Assembly (NCBI GenBank): GCA_011525195.1
Contig: WTIP01000003.1
Coordinates: forward strand, 1-41,566
Origin: Flavobacteriales bacterium
GTDB lineage: Bacteria; Bacteroidota; Bacteroidia; Flavobacteriales; Flavobacteriaceae
Reading direction: 5' to 3'
Length of the DNA stretch: 41,566 bases
Under the pieces are notes generated by a model that saw only the letters and a program-made list of their open reading frames with translations, searched no databases and was not told where the DNA came from. The translations under genes were made by a program, and so were the position numbers. Within the stretch, counting starts at the first letter, position 1; each line of letters opens with the position of its first letter. Below are positions 28,194 through 36,323 of this stretch, piece by piece.

Positions 28194-28871
28194 TTAGGGT
28201 GTTGTAGCAGAAACAGGAAGCACTTTACCATTAAAAAACTGCTGCCCCTCTAAAGCAAATTTTAGGATATAAGTCGCCATTTCTTCCGCTGTAACAGGAG
28301 CTTGAAAACCAGGAAAGGCTTGGGCAAGCATTTCAGTTTGTACCGCTCCTAAGGCGAGGGCATTAAATGCAGGACCCGTTTCTTTATATTCTTCCGCTAG
28401 TAATTCGGTAAGTATAGAGACGGCCCCTTTACTGCTGCTGTAAGCGGCCAATCCAGGAAATTTAGCACTGGATGTGAGTCCTCCCATACTGCTGATTGAA
28501 ACTATATGTCCCTTTGGTTCTATTGAGGGTAATAGCAGCCGGGTTAGCGCTGCTAAACCAAAAACATTAACTCGATAAATAGATTCAAAATCCGCAGTAG
28601 TCGTTTCGCTAAATGGCTTAAAGAGCAGCATGCCTGCATTGTGAATTAAGGCATCGATTTTAATCCCCTCTTTTTGAAGTTGTTCAGCGAAAATAGGGAG
28701 TGATTGTTCCTCTGACAAATCAATGCGATACGGATATAACCGTTCGCTTTTTTTAAGCGGTTGGATATTTCTCGAAAGTGCGTAAATACGGTGTCCTTCC
28801 TGAAGAGCAAGTTGTGTTAAGGCAAAGCCTATCCCACGGCTTGCCCCTGTTATGACGATGGTTTTTGACAT
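28194..28871 (-). CDS. short-chain dehydrogenase/reductase
   Basis: TGASRGIGFAL, IHNAGML, YSSSKGAV catalytic YxxxK. Confidence 0.92.
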   Translation of the reverse strand: MSKTIVITGASRGIGFALTQLALQEGHRIYALSRNIQPLKKSERLYPYRIDLSEEQSLPIFAEQLQKEGIKIDALIHNAGMLLFKPFSETTTADFESIYRVNVFGLAALTRLLLPSIEPKGHIVSISSMGGLTSSAKFPGLAAYSSSKGAVSILTELLAEEYKETGPAFNALALGAVQTEMLAQAFPGFQAPVTAEEMATYILKFALEGQQFFNGKVLPVSATTP

Positions 28872-28958
28872 GGTTTAAAGGTAGGGAAATAATGGATATT
28901 CTACTCTATTCAATAGATGACCCCTTTAAGCAACGGTAAAACTTGGATACTGGAGATG

Positions 28959-30584
28959 CTATACCACCATGGTTAGCGGATTCTCTATATAGCCTCGCAA
29001 AGTCTGTAAAAACTGTGCTCCAGTAGCACCGTCAATAACGCGGTGGTCACAGGCTAGTGTGAGCTTCATTGTATTACCCACTACAATTTGCCCTTCTTTG
29101 ACAACGGGTTTTTGAACTATACCCCCTACCGATAAAATCGCTCCATTGGGTTGGTTAATAATAGAAGTAAATTCCTGAATACCAAACATTCCTAAATTAG
29201 AAATTGTAAAGGTACTCCCGTCCATTTCTTCAGGCTTAAGTTTCTTATCACGTGCCCTTACTGCATAGTCTTTTACAGCGGCTCCGAGCTGGGGTAAACT
29301 TTGCTCATCAGCAAACTTCACCACAGGAACTACTAAGCCATCTTCTACAGCCACAGCGACTCCGATATGAACATGGTGGTGCTGTGTAATCTGATGGTCT
29401 TCCCATTTGGCATTGACTTGTGGATGTTGTTTTAGCGCTAAAGCGGAAGCCTTAACTATGATGTCATTAAATGAAATTTTAGTATCAGGAAGGGTATTGT
29501 ATTGTGTACGGAAGGCAATAGCGTGATCCATATCAAACTCTACCCCCAGATAGTAATGAGGTGCAGAAAATTTTGAGGCTGAGAGTCTTTTGGCAATGGT
29601 CTTTCGCATTTGGGAATTAGCCAATTCAGTCACTGATTCTGTACCTCTCGGCGTAAATGACTGAATACCTCCTCCCATTTGGGGTTGGTAATTGTCTATA
29701 TCTCTTTTCACAATTCGTCCGTGGTCACCAGAACCTTGGACACGTGCTAGATCAATCCCCTTTTCATGGGCTAATTTTTTAGCTAAGGGAGAAGCGATAA
29801 CTCTTCCATTAGAAGACTGTGTTTGTATAGGCTGAGCAACCGGTTGTGGCGCTGGCTTTACTTCTGCTAGAGGTGCTACAGGTTCAGGCTTTGCTGCTGC
29901 TGTTGGTTGAGGAGTCACTGCCTGTATAGGAGCTGAAGCTGGCTGATTTTGTGCGGCTAATATCCCGCTGATGTCTGTTCCCTTTTTACCAATAATGGCC
30001 AATACACTGTCTACAGGTGCTGATTCGCCTTCATTGAGTCCTATATGAAGTAAAGTACCTTGATGGAAAGACTCAAACTCCATCGTCGCTTTGTCAGTCT
30101 CTATTTCGGCAAGGATGTCACCTTCATTAACTGTATCGCCTACTTTAATATTCCATTTTGCTACTGTTCCTTCTTCCATGGTGTCACTAAGTCTGGGCAT
30201 CGTAATGACTTCAACACCCTCGGGAAGGGCTGCTGGGGCAGCTTGCTCGGACTGGACTGGAGTGGTTTCTTCTGATGGAGCGGCTTCAGCTGCTGCTGGA
30301 GCGGTGCCGTTGTCACCTCCTGATAGCAATGCAGAGATGTCTTCCCCCTTTTTGCCAATAATAGCCAAAAGCGTATCTACTGGAGCTGTACCCCCTTCTT
30401 GGATACCGATATGAAGCAGTTCTCCCTCATTAAAAGATTCAAATTCCATAGTGGCTTTGTCGGTTTCAATTTCAGCAAGTATATCTCCTTCATTTACGGT
30501 ATCACCTACCTTTTTAAACCATTTCGCCACGGTACCTTCTTCCATGGTATCACTTAATCTGGGCATATTAATGATCTCCGCCAT
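28959..30584 (-). CDS. pyruvate dehydrogenase E2 (dihydrolipoamide acetyltransferase) with two lipoyl domains
   Basis: Two copies of ETDKATMEFESF lipoylation motif, E3-binding domain ASPLAKKLAHEKGIDLARVQGSGDHGRIVKRDI, catalytic CDHRVIDGATGAQFL. Confidence 0.97.
   Translation of the reverse strand: MAEIINMPRLSDTMEEGTVAKWFKKVGDTVNEGDILAEIETDKATMEFESFNEGELLHIGIQEGGTAPVDTLLAIIGKKGEDISALLSGGDNGTAPAAAEAAPSEETTPVQSEQAAPAALPEGVEVITMPRLSDTMEEGTVAKWNIKVGDTVNEGDILAEIETDKATMEFESFHQGTLLHIGLNEGESAPVDSVLAIIGKKGTDISGILAAQNQPASAPIQAVTPQPTAAAKPEPVAPLAEVKPAPQPVAQPIQTQSSNGRVIASPLAKKLAHEKGIDLARVQGSGDHGRIVKRDIDNYQPQMGGGIQSFTPRGTESVTELANSQMRKTIAKRLSASKFSAPHYYLGVEFDMDHAIAFRTQYNTLPDTKISFNDIIVKASALALKQHPQVNAKWEDHQITQHHHVHIGVAVAVEDGLVVPVVKFADEQSLPQLGAAVKDYAVRARDKKLKPEEMDGSTFTISNLGMFGIQEFTSIINQPNGAILSVGGIVQKPVVKEGQIVVGNTMKLTLACDHRVIDGATGAQFLQTLRGYIENPLTMVV
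29961..30215 (-). repeat. second lipoyl-domain repeat of E2
   Basis: ITMPRLSDTMEEGTVAKW..KVGDTVNEGDILAEIETDKATMEFESF shared with the first domain. Confidence 0.85.
30327..30584 (-). repeat. first lipoyl-domain repeat of E2
   Basis: INMPRLSDTMEEGTVAKWFKKVGDTVNEGDILAEIETDKATMEFESF. Confidence 0.85.
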
Positions 30585-30587
30585 CTG

Positions 30588-31586
30588 CTATAATTTGTGT
30601 TTGATAAAAGGGTAATCTTGTTCTTCATATACTGCATCATACATCACATTGAGCGCTGGGTAAGGTGAGGATTCAGCAAATTCTTCGCATTCTTTTACGC
30701 GTGCTTTAACCGACTGGTCTATGGCATCTATCTCTTTCTGAGTTGCGTATTTTTTAGATAATATGACTTCTTTGACCTGTGTAATGGGGTCAATTTTTCG
30801 GTATTCTTCTACTTCTTCTTTGGTACGATAATGCTGCGCATCGGACATAGAGTGTCCTCTATAGCGATAGGTTTTCATCTCAATAAAAGAAGGTCCTCCT
30901 CCGGAGCGGGCGCGCTGTATGGCTTTATCCATTGTTTTGGCTACCGCTACAGGATCCATACCGTCACAAGGCTCACAAGGCATGTCATAGCCTAGGCCCA
31001 ATTTCCAAATTTCTTGATGAGAGGCGGTACGGGCAACAGATGTACCCATCGCATACCCATTATTTTCTACTACAAATACTACAGGTAATTCCCATAAAGT
31101 AGCGAGATTTAGTGTTTCATGAAGAGAACCCTGGCGAACAGCCCCATCTCCCATAAAGCACAGGGTTACATTGTCCCGTTCAAAATATTTATCTCCAAAA
31201 GCCATTCCTGCACCTAGGGGAATTTGTCCCCCAACGATACCGTGACCGCCATGAAATTTGTGTTCTTTTGAAAAAATATGCATCGAACCTCCTAATCCTT
31301 GTGAAGTACCGGTGGCTTTCCCATAGAGTTCTGCCATCACCCGCTTGGGGTCTACTCCCATACCAATGGGTTGTACGTGATTTCTATAAGCCGTTATCAT
31401 TCGATCTTTCCCCAGCTCCATGGCGTGTAAAGAACCTGCCAAAACGGCTTCCTGTCCGTTATAAAGATGTAAAAAACCCCTGACTTTTTGCTGGATGTAT
31501 ACGGCTGCAAGTTTATCTTCAAACTTTCTCCAGAACAGCATATTTTCATACCAATCCAGGTAGGTTTGTTTTGTAATTTTCTTCAT
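30588..31586 (-). CDS. pdhA: pyruvate dehydrogenase E1 component subunit alpha
   Basis: YNGQEAVLAG, GSMHIFSKEHKFHGGHGIVGGQIPLGAG, GDGAVRQGSLHETLNLA..NNGYAMGTS (ThDP motif), YRYRGHSMSD. Confidence 0.95.
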   Translation of the reverse strand: MKKITKQTYLDWYENMLFWRKFEDKLAAVYIQQKVRGFLHLYNGQEAVLAGSLHAMELGKDRMITAYRNHVQPIGMGVDPKRVMAELYGKATGTSQGLGGSMHIFSKEHKFHGGHGIVGGQIPLGAGMAFGDKYFERDNVTLCFMGDGAVRQGSLHETLNLATLWELPVVFVVENNGYAMGTSVARTASHQEIWKLGLGYDMPCEPCDGMDPVAVAKTMDKAIQRARSGGGPSFIEMKTYRYRGHSMSDAQHYRTKEEVEEYRKIDPITQVKEVILSKKYATQKEIDAIDQSVKARVKECEEFAESSPYPALNVMYDAVYEEQDYPFIKHKL

Positions 31587-31619
31587 AAAATCCTAATAAA
31601 TAATCCCATTTGGTGATTG

Positions 31620-31627
31620 CAAAATTA
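31620..31627 (-). promoter_or_regulatory. candidate -7 element (TAATTTTG) for pdhA
   Basis: Exact TAnnTTTG match about 33 nt upstream of the pdhA ATG. Confidence 0.35.
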
Positions 31628-31696
31628 CTGATTTCTATTTTTAAGGGGAAATATTCAGACTAATTTATTCGAATGACTAAAAGCCCAGTTGATTTC

Positions 31697-32863
31697 TTAC
31701 TCTGTAGGAATTGGAGTCGCGGGACTTTCCAAATCTAAAGCCAATGAAAAACGGATCGTATTTTCGAGGGGATTGCGCACATTTGAGGTAGAAAAAAGAT
31801 AGGAAATATCAATTGTCATAAAATTGAGGTCAAAACCCGCACCGAGTGTTAAATAGCGTCTCGATCCTTTTTCTTTACTTTCATTAAAATACCCCGTTCT
31901 AAGGGAAAACGCATTTTGAAAGGAATATTCAAAACCGATTGCTGCCGTGATTTCGCTGAGTTCTTCAGCACCGCCCCCGGGAGCGTCAGTAAAGGAGGTG
32001 AATATCCCCTTAAGAAAATCAATATCTGGTTGGCGGTAGCCCAAAAAGACACCTGCTTCATCGTATACTGCTACCGGAGTGGGGACTAATAATTTATTAA
32101 ATTCAGTATAGATTCCAAGGGTGTTTGCATCATCATAGAGAAAATCAAATCCAAAACCCAATTTTAGATTTGTGGGAATAAAACTTTTTTGACCTCCAAT
32201 ATCGTAATTTAAGCGAGGGCCTATATTAGAAGTATTAAAGCCGGCTCTAAAAATTGAATTGGTTGCCCCCATTTGAAAAGGAGCACTTTCATAAAAGCCT
32301 GCAATATCTATTCCCAATGTATTGGCGGAAGAATTATCAGCATCCGTTGCAATTCTCAGGTCTGAACGTATATATCGCCCCGCTACAGCCAAAGAAAAAT
32401 GCTCACTTAGCTTGAGTGCGTAGGAAAGGTCAAGCGTCAATTCTGAGGGGCGCTCTTGTCCTTGGTCTACAATAGTCCCTCCAATAAATTCATTAAATTG
32501 GATATTCCCCAAACTAAAATATTTAAGGCTTGTCGACCAGGAACTTCGATCGCTAGTTTGTTTGTAGTAAGTAAGATTACCAAGAAAGATATCATCTACT
32601 AATTTGCTCAAATACGGGGTATAACTTAAACCCATCCCTTTTTCAGCAGAAGCAAATACATATTTAGCTGGATTCCATTGCTGTGAGTAGGCGTCTGCAG
32701 AAGTCGCCACTCCTAGCTCCCCCATTCCTGCAGCACGTGCATCTGGTGTGATTAATAAAAATGGGACTCCTGTCGTAATTACCCGGTTAGAGTTTTGGCC
32801 AAAAGCTAAAGTACACCCAATAAATAATCCGAAGACCAACAAAGCCTTACTGTTTTTTATCAT
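31697..32863 (-). CDS. porV: type IX secretion system outer membrane protein PorV/LptO
   Basis: VITTGVPFLLITPDARAAGMGELGVATSADAYSQQWNPAKYVFA and predicted beta-barrel pattern typical of PorV. Confidence 0.92.
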   Translation of the reverse strand: MIKNSKALLVFGLFIGCTLAFGQNSNRVITTGVPFLLITPDARAAGMGELGVATSADAYSQQWNPAKYVFASAEKGMGLSYTPYLSKLVDDIFLGNLTYYKQTSDRSSWSTSLKYFSLGNIQFNEFIGGTIVDQGQERPSELTLDLSYALKLSEHFSLAVAGRYIRSDLRIATDADNSSANTLGIDIAGFYESAPFQMGATNSIFRAGFNTSNIGPRLNYDIGGQKSFIPTNLKLGFGFDFLYDDANTLGIYTEFNKLLVPTPVAVYDEAGVFLGYRQPDIDFLKGIFTSFTDAPGGGAEELSEITAAIGFEYSFQNAFSLRTGYFNESKEKGSRRYLTLGAGFDLNFMTIDISYLFSTSNVRNPLENTIRFSLALDLESPATPIPTE

Positions 32864-33051
32864 AATAGCGTGTCTTGCTATACTATAACGTCAATAAGTT
32901 AAAAATCTTATTTGCAGAAAAATTTTCCTTCCAAGGCAATACCCGAAAAAAATATACGTTAACAAGCTTGTAGAATTATAAAATTGCAATTCTTTCTATA
33001 AAATTGATTATTTGTATATTGCATAATGTTTTGTAAATAACAACGAACTAT

Positions 33052-34722
33052 ATGAAATTGAGTCAATTCAAATATTATTTACTCACCTGTATGGGGCTGT
33101 TTTTTCTAATTTCCTGCGGGGGTAATAACGCTTCAAGAGCAACAGGATGGGACATCAACTCAAAAAAAGGAGGTTTCCAATTTAATGTTGAATTTGAAGA
33201 CCAAGAGACAGGTCCTGGGCTTGTCTTTGTTGAAGGGGGAACATTTACAAAAGGGCAGGTACAAGATGATGTAATGCATGATTGGAATAATACTCCCAAT
33301 AAGCAACACATTATGTCCTTCTATATAGACGAAACTGAAGTCACGAATTTAATGTATCTAGAATACTTAGACTGGCTTGAATATGTATTCCCCACCAATG
33401 AGCCTCGATACCGACAAATATATGAAGGCGCCTTACCAGATACCCTTGTTTGGAGGGATCAATTGGGCTATATGGAAGAGCTTACCACCAATTATTTAAG
33501 ACACCCAGCCTATGCTGAGTACCCAGTAGTGGGGGTAAATTGGCTGCAAGCCGTTCAATACGCTGAGTGGAGAACTGACCGTGTCAATGAATACATACTT
33601 GAGCGTGAGTCTTATATCCAAAAAGACATTCGCTATACAGAAGTGGCTGCTAATAGCACCTTTAATACAAATTCTTACCTAAAACGTCCGGAAACCGTAT
33701 ATGGTGGAAAGATGGACAGTTTGAGCGGTAAAGCGGCTGAAGTGAAAAAAGGAGACTCTATAGTAAAAGCCTATGCGGGAATTGAAAAAGGAATTTTACT
33801 CCCCTCCTACAGGCTTCCTACTGAAGCAGAATGGGAATACGCAGCCCTCGCACTTGTAGGTGAGAGAGAATACAATACCTACAGAGGGAAAAAGAAGTAC
33901 CCCTGGTCGGGAGAATACACACGCTCTAGTGATCGGAGAACGGAAGGGGATCAGCTTGCTAATTTCAAATTAGGTAAGGGAGATTATGGCGGAATAGCGG
34001 GTTGGTCTGATGATGGCGCAGATATCACTATCCAAGTAAAACAATATCCCCCTAATGACTTTGGTCTATATGATATGGCCGGAAATGTAGCGGAATGGGT
34101 TTCGGATGTTTATCGCCCGATCGTAGATGATCAAGCAAATGATTTTAATTACTACAGAGGGAATGTATACCTTAAAAATGTGATGGGTGAAGACGGTAAA
34201 GCGGTAACTATTGCTCCTGACGAACTGGTTTTTGACACCTTACCCAATGGGCGTATACTTTTGAAAAAATTACCTGGAGATTTAGTGGAAACACCTATTG
34301 ATGAGGAGGAAACTTTCTTGCGTCAGAATTTTTCTGAAAGTGACAATCGTAACTTTAGAGATGGTGATGTTGAATCTTCAAGAAGTTTTGCTGCTGGGAA
34401 AAAAGAAGGCGCTGAGGGTGAGGGTGATCCTGAAACATCATTAATGTATAACGCGCCACGTCCACCCAAAGTGACAGACCTTGGTGATGGAATTAGCAGA
34501 GAAATTGATGCTTCTACTAAAAGAACAACGCTCATTACTGATGAAGTAAGAGTTTTTAAAGGTGGCTCTTGGAAAGACAGAGCCTATTGGTTAGACCCTG
34601 CGCAGCGGAGGTATATGCCCCAATATATGGCTACTGATTATATCGGCTTCCGATGTGCCATGTCTCGGGTAGGATCAAAAAGTCAAGTAAAAAAGACCCC
34701 ACGTCACAAAAGACGCGGATAA
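33052..34722 (+). CDS. gldJ: gliding motility lipoprotein GldJ
   Basis: Lipobox LFFLISCGG, FGE-sulfatase-like fold (FVEGGTFTKGQ, DETEVTNLMYLEYLDW, YRLPTEAEWEYAA, GLYDMAGNVAEWVSDVYRP, FKGGSWKDRAYWLDPAQRR); neighbouring porV and murF. Confidence 0.92.
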   Translation: MKLSQFKYYLLTCMGLFFLISCGGNNASRATGWDINSKKGGFQFNVEFEDQETGPGLVFVEGGTFTKGQVQDDVMHDWNNTPNKQHIMSFYIDETEVTNLMYLEYLDWLEYVFPTNEPRYRQIYEGALPDTLVWRDQLGYMEELTTNYLRHPAYAEYPVVGVNWLQAVQYAEWRTDRVNEYILERESYIQKDIRYTEVAANSTFNTNSYLKRPETVYGGKMDSLSGKAAEVKKGDSIVKAYAGIEKGILLPSYRLPTEAEWEYAALALVGEREYNTYRGKKKYPWSGEYTRSSDRRTEGDQLANFKLGKGDYGGIAGWSDDGADITIQVKQYPPNDFGLYDMAGNVAEWVSDVYRPIVDDQANDFNYYRGNVYLKNVMGEDGKAVTIAPDELVFDTLPNGRILLKKLPGDLVETPIDEEETFLRQNFSESDNRNFRDGDVESSRSFAAGKKEGAEGEGDPETSLMYNAPRPPKVTDLGDGISREIDASTKRTTLITDEVRVFKGGSWKDRAYWLDPAQRRYMPQYMATDYIGFRCAMSRVGSKSQVKKTPRHKRRG

Positions 34723-34733
34723 AAATAAATAAG

Positions 34734-34761
34734 GCATCTTTATTTAAGATGCTTTTTTTTT
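34734..34761 (+). terminator. intrinsic terminator downstream of gldJ, abutting the murF start
   Basis: GCATCTT-TATTT-AAGATGC followed by nine T. Confidence 0.88.
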
Positions 34762-34764
34762 GCC

Positions 34765-36069
34765 ATGGATACTGCTGCGCTCTACTCCCTTTTTTTAAAA
34801 TCTACTGGGGTCAGTACGGATACTCGCACTTTGGAAAAGGGGGCTTTATTTTTTGCTTTAAGCGGCCCTCATTTTGACGGTAACCAATTTGCCCAAAAAG
34901 CCCTTGAAAAAGGGGCGCTCGCTGTAGTGGTAGACGATGCGCAACTTGAACGAGATACCAAACAAATATGGTATGTTGACAATACACTTAGTGCGCTTCA
35001 GAAATTGGCAACATATCACCGCCAACAATTAAATACCACCCTAATTGCCCTCACAGGGAGTAATGGAAAAACAACGACGAAAGAATTAATCGCTACTGTT
35101 TTAAAACAAAAATACAAGCTCCTTGCAACAGCGGGCAATTTAAATAATCATATAGGCGTACCCCTAACCCTACTCAAACTAAAACCTGAACATGAAATTG
35201 GCATTATTGAAATGGGCGCCAATGCCCTGGGTGAAATTGCCGCTTTAGCAGCTATTGCACAGCCCAATTGGGGCGTTATTACCAATTTCGGTAAAGCACA
35301 TCTCGAAGGTTTTGGTAGTGAAGAAGGGGTTATTCAGGGAAAAACAGAATTATACCGTCATCTTATTCAATTCCAACAAAAAATCTTAATCAATGCTGAC
35401 GACCCAAATCAAATCAAATACAGCTTAGGGGGTGATGTAGTCACATTTGGTCAAACAAAAGAGGCAGAATTAAAATGGTATCCAAGTAAATCAAATACTG
35501 AGGGAATCCGTATTGTATTTGAGGGGCATTCCTATCATTCCAAACTTTATGGCAGCTATAACTGTACTAATTTAGCTATAGCACTTGCTTTCGGAACCTT
35601 ATTTGATATAACGCCTGCTAAGGCTCAACAGGCCCTACAGAATTATGAATCCACAAATAATCGCTCTCAGATTATCCATATTAAAGAGACGGCCTTTGTA
35701 TTAGATGCCTATAATGCAAATCCAAGCAGTATGCAAGCCGCTCTAGAAGCCTTTGCTGCAAAAAAGAATTCTAAAAAAGCGGTGATATTGGGAGACATGA
35801 GGGAACTCGGTACACACGCAGTGGAAGCACACGAGCAAATTGCTGCTTTGACTACAACCTTAGGTATAGAAAAAGCCCTGCTTATTGGTCCCTTATTCTC
35901 CGCTACCTCCTTTAAGCATAACAGCATAGAAAAATATAAAGACCTGGAATCCTTTAAAAATACTTTCAATCCGGCCCATTGGGAATATAGTCGTGTCTTA
36001 CTGAAGGGCTCACGAGCGCTCGAACTTGAGCAATTGATCCCTTATTTTAAAGCCTGTTTCTCTTCATGA
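34765..36069 (+). CDS. murF: UDP-N-acetylmuramoyl-tripeptide--D-alanyl-D-alanine ligase
   Basis: VSTDTRTLEKGALFFALSGPHFDGN, TGSNGKTTTKELI, EMGANALGEI, DAYNANPSSM. Confidence 0.96.
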   Translation: MDTAALYSLFLKSTGVSTDTRTLEKGALFFALSGPHFDGNQFAQKALEKGALAVVVDDAQLERDTKQIWYVDNTLSALQKLATYHRQQLNTTLIALTGSNGKTTTKELIATVLKQKYKLLATAGNLNNHIGVPLTLLKLKPEHEIGIIEMGANALGEIAALAAIAQPNWGVITNFGKAHLEGFGSEEGVIQGKTELYRHLIQFQQKILINADDPNQIKYSLGGDVVTFGQTKEAELKWYPSKSNTEGIRIVFEGHSYHSKLYGSYNCTNLAIALAFGTLFDITPAKAQQALQNYESTNNRSQIIHIKETAFVLDAYNANPSSMQAALEAFAAKKNSKKAVILGDMRELGTHAVEAHEQIAALTTTLGIEKALLIGPLFSATSFKHNSIEKYKDLESFKNTFNPAHWEYSRVLLKGSRALELEQLIPYFKACFSS

Positions 36070-36323
36070 AAAAACCCGCGCTATTGCTGCTTTTTTTCTT
36101 TTTCTGTCAGTGCAATACCGACACAGAAAAATGTGGACAAATTATACAAAAAGTGGTGCAGGGTTCTACCTATCTTTTTGTACTTCAAACAGATGATTAT
36201 AATACTTATTACGCCGATCAAGATCTTCCTGGAATCCCAGATGATGGCGTACGCCAAGGAGCCGTTTCAAAAGAAATTTATGACGCCTTTGAAGTAGGTG
36301 ATGAATATTGCGCAGCAGATTAG
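36066..36323 (+). CDS. small putative lipoprotein, unknown function
   Basis: 85 aa; signal peptide with lipobox-like FFFFCQCNTD; ATGA overlap with murF. Confidence 0.65.
   Translation: MKKPALLLLFFFFCQCNTDTEKCGQIIQKVVQGSTYLFVLQTDDYNTYYADQDLPGIPDDGVRQGAVSKEIYDAFEVGDEYCAAD

Noticed and set aside
30091-30414. 107-aa plus-strand ORF opposite the E2 lipoyl domains
   Set aside because: Antisense shadow of a strongly conserved, low-complexity coding region; no independent family signal.
29961-30584. Tandem lipoyl-domain repeat as a novel duplication
   Set aside because: Multiple lipoyl domains are a normal, well-known feature of PDH E2 proteins.
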